From positions 1 to 6,867 of the forward strand of contig JAUVLL010000181.1 of NCBI GenBank assembly GCA_030600745.1: a stretch of 6,867 bases of DNA, given 5' to 3'. Below are positions 1 to 6,793 of this stretch, piece after piece (position 1 is the stretch's first letter; each line of letters starts with the position of its first letter). The notes under the pieces were generated by a model, which had not been told where the DNA came from, did not search any database, and saw only the letters and a program-made list of their open reading frames with translations. The translations under genes were made by a program, and so were the position numbers. The stretch is from Spirochaetaceae bacterium. GTDB taxonomy: Bacteria > Spirochaetota > Spirochaetia > B11-G9.

Positions 1-1
1 A

Positions 2-1762
2 ATAGACGAGGTCCATATTTACAGAGGCATTTTTGGTTCTCATATGACCAATGTTATACGGCGTTTAAAAAGGATTGCAAAATTTTATGGTTCTGACCCT
101 GTTTTTATATGTTGTTCTGCTACTATAAATAATCCCCTGGAACTGGCCCGGCAGATTATTGAATCAGACCTAAAACTTATTGACCAAAGCGGGGCTCCCA
201 CAGGAGAGAAACATATAGTTCTGTACAATCCCCCTCTTATTGATCCTGTACAGGGTATTCGAAGGGGTGTTGTCCTCGAATCAAGTAAAATAGCCACAAA
301 ATTTCTTGGTGATAAAATTAAAACTATTGTATTTGCCAGATCCAGAATAAGAACTGAGCTAATAGCATCCTACATAAATAAAAATTTAAGAAATCATTAC
401 AATGAAAATAAGAAAATACGAGTTGAGGCATACAGGGGAGGGTATCTTCCCAGGGAAAGAAGGGCTATAGAGAAAGGACTGCGTACCGGAGAAATACAGG
501 GTGTCGTTTCCACAACTGCTCTGGAGCTTGGGATTGATATTGGAGGGCTGGATTTAGCTGTACTGGCTGGATTTCCCGGGTCTATCTCCTCTGTCTGGCA
601 GCAGGCTGGAAGGGCAGGTCGACGGAATACCTTGTCTGCAGCAGTTATAATTGCATCGGCCTCTCCTGTAGATCAGTATCTTGTAAAAAACCATGACTAC
701 TTTTTCAAACGCAGTCCCGAATCCGCCTGGGTAAATCCCGATAACATATTTATACTTCTGGATCATTTGAAATGTGCAGTTTTTGAACTGCCTTTTCAGG
801 AATCAGATGAATTCTCCGGTCCTGTTGCAGATTTTATGTCTTATCTGGAGGAAGAAGGGGTTGTCCGTTTTTCTGAAGGCAGCTGGTACTGGGCAGACAG
901 ATCTTACCCTGCAGAACAAATAGGTCTGAGATCTGCTTCCCCTGATAATATCGTTATAATTAATACCACTAAAGGGAAGAATGAAGTAATTGGTGAAATG
1001 GATCTTCCTTCTGCAAAGGAGCTCCTTTTCCAGAATGCTGTCTACATACATCGGGGAGACCAGTATCTGTCTAAACAATTGGATATAGAAAACAAGTGCT
1101 GTTATGTGGAAGAAGCTGATCTAAACTACTATACCGACTCAATAGTAAAGACAGATATTAAATTACTTCAGAATGATGTTGAAGATATGTCAAACGCCTG
1201 CAGAACAATAATTGGTGATGTTTTAGTAAGGAGCCAGGTTACAAAGTACAAAAAACTGAAATTTTCCACCCATGAAAATATCGGTTATGGAGATATATAT
1301 CTTCCTGAAGAGGAGATGCACACAAGGGCAGCAGTTCTTGTGCTGGAGAAAAATTCTGCATCAGGCAAGGCTTTTGATCTAATTGACGACAGCCTTAAAG
1401 AAGAAGTGATTGGTCGTGCAGGAACTGTCTTAAGAAATGTATGTCCCGTTTTCCTTATGTGTGACAGTCATGATATTTCCGTTGCAGAGAGACTTAAGGA
1501 CCAATATACAGAAGAACCTTCTCTCTACTTTTATGACTCATGTCCCGGAGGTTCCGGTTTAGCCGAAGGTTTCCTGAAAAAACTTTCTTTGATCCTGCAG
1601 GCGGCAAGTGATCTTGTTGGTTCCTGTAATTGCGAAACGGGCTGTCCTTCCTGTATTGGCCCTGTGAGTGCAAAAGGTCAGGAGATGGTAAAAGGGGAAG
1701 TTTCAAAATTCTTAAAAGCCTGGCTTAATCCGGAAACGAATATAAAAGGAGATTCTATCTGA
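2..1762 (+). CDS. mrfA: MrfA-type DEAD/DEAH-box DNA repair helicase, 5'-truncated by the window edge
   Basis: This is the C-terminal 586 residues of a superfamily 2 DNA helicase. The frame is open from base 2 and encodes I-D-E-V-H followed by IYRGIFGSHM, so the Walker B/DEAH-like motif II lies at bases 5-16 and the ATG at 44 is internal. Further motifs are SAT (116-124), the motif V region STTALELGIDIGG (about 509-547) and motif VI QQAGRAGRR (599-625). Motif I (Walker A) is missing because it lies upstream. The C-terminal third matches the DUF1998 Zn-binding region: a C-x-C-x3-C-x2-C cluster at 1625-1654, preceded by DSCPGGSGLAE. In B. subtilis, MrfA (YprA) is a 3'-5' helicase acting with MrfB in mitomycin C damage repair. 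The mrfB-like gene follows after one base, which strongly supports the assignment. An Lhr-like helicase is less likely, because those lack this cysteine-rich tail. Confidence 0.
   Translation: MDEVHIYRGIFGSHMTNVIRRLKRIAKFYGSDPVFICCSATINNPLELARQIIESDLKLIDQSGAPTGEKHIVLYNPPLIDPVQGIRRGVVLESSKIATKFLGDKIKTIVFARSRIRTELIASYINKNLRNHYNENKKIRVEAYRGGYLPRERRAIEKGLRTGEIQGVVSTTALELGIDIGGLDLAVLAGFPGSISSVWQQAGRAGRRNTLSAAVIIASASPVDQYLVKNHDYFFKRSPESAWVNPDNIFILLDHLKCAVFELPFQESDEFSGPVADFMSYLEEEGVVRFSEGSWYWADRSYPAEQIGLRSASPDNIVIINTTKGKNEVIGEMDLPSAKELLFQNAVYIHRGDQYLSKQLDIENKCCYVEEADLNYYTDSIVKTDIKLLQNDVEDMSNACRTIIGDVLVRSQVTKYKKLKFSTHENIGYGDIYLPEEEMHTRAAVLVLEKNSASGKAFDLIDDSLKEEVIGRAGTVLRNVCPVFLMCDSHDISVAERLKDQYTEEPSLYFYDSCPGGSGLAEGFLKKLSLILQAASDLVGSCNCETGCPSCIGPVSAKGQEMVKGEVSKFLKAWLNPETNIKGDSI
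1746..1751 (+). promoter_or_regulatory. Ribosome binding site of mrfB inside the end of mrfA
   Basis: AAGGAG lies within the last codons of mrfA, 12 bases before the mrfB ATG at 1764. The spacing is slightly long, but no other start codon is nearby. The placement suggests translational coupling of the two repair genes. Confidence 0.6.
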
Positions 1763-1763
1763 T

Positions 1764-2918
1764 ATGGCATCAAGTGGTTCTTTGGCCGGTCGTTTAGGCC
1801 GGATACGAACTTCCAGAGACAGGAAAAATATTTTTCAACCACAAAATGAAACATTAAACATATTAAAACCTCCCTGGAAGCAGGTAAAACCCTTTGTATC
1901 AATGTGCCGGGAAATCTTTACTTCTCCTTTTGATAAGTCTATTTTAAAAAGAATACCCCCATTATTTTCAGAGATGGAAAACAGGGATATAGAGAATCTT
2001 ATTTTTTATGATCTTGAAACTACGGGTTTATCAGGGGGTGCAGGTACAATAGCTTTTCTTGCAGGTTTTGGATGGATAGAGAAGAACAGACTGATTATAA
2101 ATCAGTATTTTCTCCATGATTTTCCCGGGGAGATAGATTTTCTTCTATTAATAAATGAGCTTCTGGTTCCTGGTAAAATTCTTGTTTCATACAATGGAAA
2201 AAGTTTTGATCATCCACTCCTTAGAACCAGATTTCTTATGAAGGGACTAAAACTAAATGAACTCCCGGAGATAGATCTTCTGCATGCTGCAAGAAGATTG
2301 TGGAAGAAACGTCTACCCTCATGTCGTCTTGGAACTATAGAAAACAGTATACTTGGAATTCACAGGGTAGGGGATATTCCGGGAATTGAGATTCCTGATA
2401 TATATTTTAACTATCTAAAAAAAGGCCATGACAACCGTATAGCGGGAGTCTTCAGGCATCATCTTCAGGATATCAAATCTCTTGCAGGACTTCTGGCGCA
2501 TATGGAAAAACTCTGGTTGAATCCCATGGATGTTTCTGTCGAAGACAGAACAGCTTTGGGAAGGCTGCTGCTTCCTGGAAACAGAAAAGAAGGGGAAGCT
2601 CTTCTCAGGGAAAGTTGGAATAACAGAGATTTTGAAGCTGCACAAATCCTGAGCATCTATTATAAGCGTAAGGGTAATTATATAGGTGCTGCAAATATCT
2701 GGAAAGAGATGTGGCAGACAAGATCAGGGTTTTTCCAGGGAATTGAGCTGGCCAAGTACTATGAACATAAAATAAAAGATTTTATATCTGCAAAGAGCAT
2801 TGTAGAGGTTCTTATTCAGGAAGTGATTACCCGGGATAACATTAAGGTTATAGAGGCACTGAAGCACAGGCTGAAGCGGCTGGAACGCAAAACAGATTCC
2901 AGTCGCCCCGATAAATAA
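1764..2918 (+). CDS. mrfB: MrfB-type DEDD exonuclease with helical-repeat C-terminus
   Basis: The 384-residue product is a ribonuclease H-like 3'-5' exonuclease of the YprB/MrfB family, the nuclease partner of MrfA. An N-terminal segment of about 75 residues precedes the nuclease fold. Exo I is FYDLETTGLSGG with D83 and E85. Exo II is SYNGKSFDHP with D149, and D171 in EIDLLHAAR is also conserved-looking. Exo III is HHLQDIKSL, with H232 and D236. After about residue 255 the sequence becomes charged and helical (for example EAAQILSIYYKRKGNYIGAANIW, about 291-313), consistent with TPR-like repeats. It begins one base after the mrfA stop, so the two form an operon. In B. subtilis the pair removes mitomycin-induced lesions independently of UvrABC. 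The length is a little shorter than I recall for the B. subtilis protein (around 410). Its stop codon abuts the stop of the convergent SIS gene. The nuclease fold is clear; the exact in vivo substrate is inferred from the family. Confidence 0.88.
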   Translation: MASSGSLAGRLGRIRTSRDRKNIFQPQNETLNILKPPWKQVKPFVSMCREIFTSPFDKSILKRIPPLFSEMENRDIENLIFYDLETTGLSGGAGTIAFLAGFGWIEKNRLIINQYFLHDFPGEIDFLLLINELLVPGKILVSYNGKSFDHPLLRTRFLMKGLKLNELPEIDLLHAARRLWKKRLPSCRLGTIENSILGIHRVGDIPGIEIPDIYFNYLKKGHDNRIAGVFRHHLQDIKSLAGLLAHMEKLWLNPMDVSVEDRTALGRLLLPGNRKEGEALLRESWNNRDFEAAQILSIYYKRKGNYIGAANIWKEMWQTRSGFFQGIELAKYYEHKIKDFISAKSIVEVLIQEVITRDNIKVIEALKHRLKRLERKTDSSRPDK

Positions 2919-3932
2919 TTACCCTAAGAACTCATTTCCGACCTTTCTTGCCCGTTCGGCCTTATCCAGATTAATACCCAAAGCAATTCCGGTTTCTACA
3001 AGTATGTTCCACCCTGCTGCAAGTTCAACATAGTTTTGGAAGTATCCTATCTCAGGAATTTTAATTGTAGGAAAAATCGTATCATGTGAGGAAATTGCTA
3101 CAATATTTAAACCAATACCATCAATAAGACATTCCTTAAACTTTTCCTCTTCATCCTTAAAGGGGTTAATAATTATTACAATGTCATCTTTATTCATAAC
3201 TTCTTCAATACCGTGTACCCCATAGGTCCCTTCAAGATAATCGGATTTTTTATGGGTTATTTCATTTGTTTTAAGGGTTAACTCCTCTGCAACACCGTTA
3301 TTTCTACCTGCAAAATAGATGGTTCCTGCATTTGATATTAAGTCGATAGTAGATTTGTCAATTTCCAATTCCAATGCTGCTTTTACTGCATTACCTGCTT
3401 CCAGCAAATTACCCATTGCTTTGCCGGCATGGGAGGAGAAAACAGCATCGTAGAAAAGAGATTGTTCAACTACACTTTTTGTAGCTGCAACAGCATTCTC
3501 TGTTCCGCATTTTAGAACATGTGTATCTGCCGTCAGGTCCTCCAGAGGAGTTCCTTTATTGGCTGTTATGCCGAAAAGATTTTTATTGCCCTGTTTTTTC
3601 AGAATGGAAAAAAGTCGAATCAGTTCTTTTGTTTTCCCTGAATTTGACATTCCAAAAACAATTGAATCTTTTAAATTATATTCCAGTGCCTGTGTTCCTC
3701 CGTCAGTAAAAACAGCAAGATTGGTCCCATGTTTTTGAAGATTATAGATTGCACGCTTTGCAGGTAATATCCTGCTGCTTCCTTCACCTGTCAGAAATAT
3801 ACTTCTATTGCCGGATAATGTTGATGCAAAGCCTGAAACTGAACTGGTGTCGAAATTAGCAATAACATTTTCTGTTTCAAGCATCTCTCTGCATAATGAA
3901 AATTTGCTGTACTTTGTCTCTGTTAAATTCAT
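2919..3932 (-). CDS. Double-SIS sugar-phosphate isomerase/deaminase (GlmS isomerase-domain-like)
   Basis: The 337-residue protein has two SIS domains and no glutaminase domain. Phosphosugar-binding features are FLTGEGSSR (46-54), GMSNSGKTKEL (94-104) and GTENAVAATKS (143-153). By eye it aligns with the isomerase half of E. coli GlmS: LKTNEITH places K221 and E224 at GlmS K485 and E488, VHGIEEV places H240 at H504, and K330 near the C-terminus (ERARKVG) sits at K603. The catalytic set is therefore intact. Without a glutaminase the likely reaction is deamination of glucosamine-6-phosphate to fructose-6-phosphate and ammonia, as in archaeal GlmD or NagB-II, or a related aldose/ketose step as in AgaS or FrlB. 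It is the last gene of the operon. Its ATG overlaps the deacetylase stop (ATGA), with an AGGAGA ribosome site upstream. The family call is firm; the exact substrate is inferred. Confidence 0.85.
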   Translation of the reverse strand: MNLTETKYSKFSLCREMLETENVIANFDTSSVSGFASTLSGNRSIFLTGEGSSRILPAKRAIYNLQKHGTNLAVFTDGGTQALEYNLKDSIVFGMSNSGKTKELIRLFSILKKQGNKNLFGITANKGTPLEDLTADTHVLKCGTENAVAATKSVVEQSLFYDAVFSSHAGKAMGNLLEAGNAVKAALELEIDKSTIDLISNAGTIYFAGRNNGVAEELTLKTNEITHKKSDYLEGTYGVHGIEEVMNKDDIVIIINPFKDEEEKFKECLIDGIGLNIVAISSHDTIFPTIKIPEIGYFQNYVELAAGWNILVETGIALGINLDKAERARKVGNEFLG

Positions 3933-4696
3933 ATTCTATCTCTCCTGTTTTCTCTTAATATTTCCTGTATTAATGGTTCCTTAAGAAATCCTGCTCCTGT
4001 ATTTTGCCAGAAGGCTTCCGCATACTTAACTCCTGCCATTTGACCTAGTTTTTTATCTGAGTCTCTCATATCTCCAAAGAAATCATCCATTTTAAACATA
4101 AGTTTCATTATCTGTTTTTGTGATTCATGAAAAGAAAGCATCTCTTTCTTTTTTTCGAATGTGCTCGTAACATCAATAAAAAAGGATGGGTCGGGAATCT
4201 CTCCACCCATATTATCAGTAAAACCAAATGGAGCTGTATAGTAGAGTAGAGGTGTTGTTTTTACCGGCAACTCCTCTGTTGGAACATTGGGGAGGGTAGC
4301 AAGTATTGTCCCTGCTTCAACAATGGAGGATGTAGCCCGATGATCGGGATGGTAGTCGAAAGGCAGATGAGTCAATACAATATCTGCTTTTACCTTACGT
4401 ATGAGTGCTGTAACTTTTATTCTTGCATCAGCATTATCAAAAACATAGCCGTCTCTTTGTTCCAGGCAGTAATATTCAGCTTCCAGAACTGCTGCTGCCA
4501 GGGACGCTTCCTTTTTTCTTGTTTCACCTGTTTCTCTTTCGTTTTGAGTAACTCCGCCCATTCCTCCCGAGGTCATAGTTGTAATAACTATTTTGAATCC
4601 TTTCTTCCTGAGCAGGGCAAGAGTTCCTGAACAAAAAATCTCTGTGTCATCGGGATGTGCCTGTATTGCAAGTACCGTTCTGTTAATATTATTCAT
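3929..4696 (-). CDS. PIG-L/LmbE family zinc-dependent N-deacetylase
   Basis: The 255-residue protein is a typical-length PIG-L (LmbE) metallo-deacetylase that removes an acetyl group from an N-acetylated amino sugar or its conjugate. The N-terminal motif AHPDD (13-17) and the motif HPDHR (116-120) are both present. By analogy with MshB, H14, D17 and H119 bind zinc, D16 is the general base and H116 assists catalysis. The N-terminus has no signal peptide, so it acts in the cytosol. It starts inside the end of the phosphofructokinase gene (8-base overlap) and overlaps the SIS gene by 4 bases. The ribosome site is weak (GGATAAG), which suggests translation by coupling. The context points to deacetylation of a GlcNAc-type catabolic intermediate, as with archaeal chitin deacetylases. 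A role in thiol biosynthesis (MshB/BshB) is possible for the family but not suggested by the neighbours. Confidence 0.88.
   Translation of the reverse strand: MNNINRTVLAIQAHPDDTEIFCSGTLALLRKKGFKIVITTMTSGGMGGVTQNERETGETRKKEASLAAAVLEAEYYCLEQRDGYVFDNADARIKVTALIRKVKADIVLTHLPFDYHPDHRATSSIVEAGTILATLPNVPTEELPVKTTPLLYYTAPFGFTDNMGGEIPDPSFFIDVTSTFEKKKEMLSFHESQKQIMKLMFKMDDFFGDMRDSDKKLGQMAGVKYAEAFWQNTGAGFLKEPLIQEILRENRRDRI
3941..3946 (-). promoter_or_regulatory. Ribosome binding site of the SIS gene
   Basis: Read on the minus strand this is AGGAGA, 8 bases before the ATG at 3932-3930, inside the 3' end of the deacetylase gene. It supports this start and gives the last operon gene its own strong initiation signal in addition to stop-start coupling. 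Confidence 0.65.
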
Positions 4697-5900
4697 CTAT
4701 CTTATCCACAATAGTTTTATCAAGCTGGATATAGGATGGTATTTCTCCTATCAGCGGACGCATATAGTTAATAAGTTTATATGTTACAAAGTTACCTCTT
4801 TTGTTAATGAAATCTTCCGGCATGGATTTTGCTCTGATTGCCACGTTTGACAGTTCTGTTTTTCCAAAAACTGTTCTGTATGGATTATCTGAAACTCTCT
4901 CAATGGTAACCATATATCCGCTGTTTCCTTCGGAAGCTAAATTAACGGCTTCCTTTCCACAGTCAAAGGCTTCCTGAAGATCAATTGGTGCAGCTCTGTC
5001 TATAGCGCACATGTTTAAGGATTCTGTTATTTGAAATTCACCACGAAAACCTGTTGCATCTTTAAGAATTTTATGAACATTGAGTCCCACACTTGCACCA
5101 CCCATGGCACCGAATTCCTTGTTGTTAAAGGAATCTTTCTCTTCTGCTGCACTTACGGGTGTACCGTCAGGGTACAAAAGGCCTTCACTGACAACAATGG
5201 ATACCCAGCCGTATTCAGCGATACAATTTTCAGCATCTTCAATAAACTGATCTTTAATAAAAAGGCGTTCGGGACAGTAGATTAAATGGGGAGCATCAGA
5301 TTCATGTTTTTTTGCCAGTGCTGTTGCTGCAGCAAGCCATCCTGCATCCCTTCCAATGGTTTGATAAATTACAAACTTATCAACCTTCTGCATATCTCTG
5401 GCAAGGACACCGGATTGAGCAACACTCAGCATATTGTATCTGGCTGCAGAGGGAAACCCCGGGGTATGATCGGTTCCGTAAAGATCGTTGTCCACAGTTT
5501 TTGGTATTCCTATACACATTAGTACATAATTGTTATTTCTGCAGTACTTCTCCACTCTATGGATTGTATCCATTGTGTCGTTCCCGCCAATAAGGAAAAA
5601 GTATCGTATACTATACTTCTTCAGTATATCCAGGATAAGTGGCAGATCACCATCTGTAAGCTTGTGTCGGGATGAACCAAGAGCAGAGGAAGGTGTATTT
5701 TGCAGGCCTTTTAGAACTTCCGGTTTTTGATTTCCAAGGTCAATAAGCTGTTTGTCTAAAAAACCTTCTATACCGTAATTCATACCATATATTTTATCAA
5801 TTTTATCTGATGCCATTGCTGTTTCGATGACACCTGCAAGAGATGTGTTGATAACAGAAGTAGGGCCGCCTGACTGCCCTATAATCGCATTCCCTTTCAT
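4689..5900 (-). CDS. pfp: 6-phosphofructokinase, probably pyrophosphate-dependent
   Basis: The 403-residue protein is a PfkA-superfamily enzyme that phosphorylates fructose-6-phosphate to fructose-1,6-bisphosphate. The N-terminus GQSGGPTSVIN (8-18) is the phosphoryl-donor glycine loop. GGNDT (105-109) puts D108 at the position of E. coli Gly104, and PKTVDND (133-139) puts K134 at Gly124. An acidic residue and a lysine at these two places are the classic signature of pyrophosphate rather than ATP use. D137 is the expected catalytic base, and TIGRDAGWL (181-189) is the substrate-binding segment. The length suits the roughly 400-residue GGND-type group found in anaerobes. It is the first gene of the operon, with a good ribosome site (AGGGAGAAAGG) before the chosen ATG and the divergent ROK regulator upstream. 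A pyrophosphate enzyme is reversible, so it could also work toward gluconeogenesis. A related sugar phosphate as substrate cannot be excluded. Confidence 0.88.
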   Translation of the reverse strand: MKGNAIIGQSGGPTSVINTSLAGVIETAMASDKIDKIYGMNYGIEGFLDKQLIDLGNQKPEVLKGLQNTPSSALGSSRHKLTDGDLPLILDILKKYSIRYFFLIGGNDTMDTIHRVEKYCRNNNYVLMCIGIPKTVDNDLYGTDHTPGFPSAARYNMLSVAQSGVLARDMQKVDKFVIYQTIGRDAGWLAAATALAKKHESDAPHLIYCPERLFIKDQFIEDAENCIAEYGWVSIVVSEGLLYPDGTPVSAAEEKDSFNNKEFGAMGGASVGLNVHKILKDATGFRGEFQITESLNMCAIDRAAPIDLQEAFDCGKEAVNLASEGNSGYMVTIERVSDNPYRTVFGKTELSNVAIRAKSMPEDFINKRGNFVTYKLINYMRPLIGEIPSYIQLDKTIVDKIDE

Positions 5901-5904
5901 TTGA

Positions 5905-5915
5905 CCTTTCTCCCT
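5905..5915 (-). promoter_or_regulatory. Ribosome binding site of the phosphofructokinase gene
   Basis: On the minus strand the sequence AGGGAGAAAGG ends 4 bases before the ATG at 5900-5898. It contains two purine-rich anti-SD matches and decides this start. Confidence 0.6.
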
Positions 5916-5929
5916 ATTTTATTGATAGA

Positions 5930-5958
5930 ATAAAAATTCAGTTAATAACATAAAAATT
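5930..5958. repeat. Direct repeat of ATAAAAATT, 20 bases start to start
   Basis: Copies are at 5930-5938 and 5950-5958, two helical turns apart, in the leader of the minus-strand operon. The first copy is followed by C-A-G and the second by A-G. Regulatory proteins often use same-face repeats, but the AT-rich sequence weakens the case. Confidence 0.25.
5941..5949. repeat. Small palindrome GTTA-A-TAAC, candidate operator half-site region
   Basis: This perfect 4+1+4 dyad sits at about the predicted transcription start of the phosphofructokinase operon and is flanked on both sides by the 9-base direct repeat ATAAAAATT. Its position would suit an operator for the divergent ROK regulator, but it is short and the region is AT-rich, so chance is a real alternative. 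Confidence 0.25.
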
Positions 5959-5982
5959 AGTATACTCAGAGTAAATTGTCAA
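5954..5982 (-). promoter_or_regulatory. Candidate sigma-70-type promoter of the phosphofructokinase operon
   Basis: Read on the minus strand, a consensus TTGACA (5982-5977) is followed by a 17-base spacer and TAATTT (5959-5954), a weak -10. Transcription would begin near 5947, giving a leader of about 46 bases. An alternative -10 TATACT (5964-5959) is a better hexamer, but it is only 12 bases from that -35. The -35 overlaps the -35 proposed for the divergent regulator gene. Confidence 0.35.
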
Positions 5983-6003
5983 TAAAGTAGTTGATTGTAT
6001 AGA
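5976..6003 (+). promoter_or_regulatory. Candidate sigma-70-type promoter of the ROK regulator gene
   Basis: TTGTCA (5976-5981), a 16-base spacer and TATAGA (5998-6003) form a plausible but imperfect promoter. It would leave a leader of about 65-70 bases before the ATG at 6077. It shares bases 5977-5981 with the opposite-strand -35, so the two promoters would compete for polymerase. Confidence 0.3.
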
Positions 6004-6038
6004 GTTTAATAGTAAGAAATTATGTAAAGATTGATTAT

Positions 6039-6058
6039 TATTAGAAAAAAAACTAATA
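6039..6058. repeat. Inverted repeat TATTAG-(A)8-CTAATA before the ROK gene
   Basis: Perfect 6-base arms are separated by eight adenines and lie 4 bases before the ROK ribosome site. It could be an autoregulatory operator or a weak RNA hairpin near the translation start. The arms are AT-rich, so the hairpin would be only marginally stable. Confidence 0.35.
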
Positions 6059-6062
6059 TACC

Positions 6063-6070
6063 GGAGGGAG
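6063..6070 (+). promoter_or_regulatory. Ribosome binding site of the ROK regulator gene
   Basis: GGAGGGAG lies 6 bases before the ATG at 6077. It is a strong anti-SD match and fixes the start of the regulator. Confidence 0.7.
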
Positions 6071-6076
6071 ATTGAT

Positions 6077-6793
6077 ATGCTGGATGATTATGGGAATATT
6101 CAGAAAGAGAGAATGGCGGATATTCTTAACAGTATATTAAACTCATCGGAAATAACCAGGGGAGAACTTTCTTCAAAATTAAATCTTAGCCCATCTTCCA
6201 TTGTAAAGTATATCAATAGACTTATTGAGCTTGGTCTTGTCAGGGAGAGTGGATTAAATAAATCCACAGGAGGGCGAAGATCTATTTCCCTTGAGTTTGA
6301 TCCTGAAATTGGGGTTAATATTGCTCTGATTTTTAATCTTTCAAATATACATGGTGCTCTTGTGAATCCCGCAGGAATAACTATTTATGAATTATTTATA
6401 CCCACCACAAAGGGAATTTCCAAAGATGAACTTCTGGAAGGTCTGTTTCTGCTTATTACAAATTTAAAAACAAAGGCTGAAGAGATAGAAAAACGTATCT
6501 TTGGTGTTGGTTTGGGAATGGGTGATTATATGGATATGGAAAAAGGGATATCCCATGAATATCTCCTTGCCCGGGACTGGCAGGATATTCATCTTAAAGA
6601 ACTGGTAGAATCCAGGTTTAATCTTCCCTTTTTTCTTATTAATGATATCGACGCCGGAGCTCTTGGGGAGAAATTCTACGGTCGCGGCATTAAAGTGGAA
6701 AATTTTGTCTGTATCTGGCTTTCCGAAACAGTTGGTATGGGCATGGTTCTAAACGACAAAATATATTTTGGTAAAAAAGGTTTTGGATTTTAA
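6077..6793 (+). pseudogene. ROK-family (NagC/XylR-like) transcriptional regulator, frame ends early
   Basis: The 238-residue frame covers the N-terminal half to two thirds of a ROK repressor (family members are usually about 380-400 residues). A winged helix-turn-helix occupies about residues 11-65, with ITRGELSSKLNLSPSSIVKY (26-45) as the HTH core and STGGRRS (64-69 region) as the usual hinge or wing. The sugar-kinase-like domain starts near 75. It includes FGVGLGMGD (142-150), NDIDAGALGE (189-198) and the start of the glycine-rich segment, GMGMVLNDKIYFGKKGF. The stop falls where GE-x-GH and the CxCGxxGC zinc motif should follow, and none of the three forward frames of the remaining 74 bases shows them. 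The DNA-binding part has a good ribosome site and is divergent from the sugar operon, so it was probably its GlcNAc-type sugar-responsive regulator. A frameshift, an insertion or deletion junction, an assembly error near the contig edge, or a naturally short protein could explain the end. Confidence 0.75.

Noticed and set aside
44..46. ATG as the start of the helicase gene
   Set aside because: The same frame is open to base 2 and encodes the DEVH motif II and IYRGIFGSH, which are conserved helicase sequence; the true start lies upstream of the window.
85..1902. Minus-strand open frames of about 70-90 codons opposite mrfA and the start of mrfB
   Set aside because: They are antisense shadows of the repair genes, with no motif or regulatory support.
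2856..2886. Repeated CTGAAGC near the end of mrfB
   Set aside because: Two short direct copies within coding sequence encode similar basic helical residues; they form no hairpin and are too short to call a repeat or terminator.
3929..4696. Deacetylase as a bacillithiol or mycothiol biosynthesis enzyme (BshB/MshB)
   Set aside because: The family motifs fit, but there is no glycosyltransferase or cysteine ligase nearby; the overlapping neighbours are sugar-phosphate enzymes.
4340..5730. Several plus-strand open frames of 60-96 codons opposite the deacetylase and phosphofructokinase genes
   Set aside because: They lie antisense to strongly supported enzymes, are rich in Cys/Phe/Ser as expected from reversed codons, and show no domain or convincing ribosome site.
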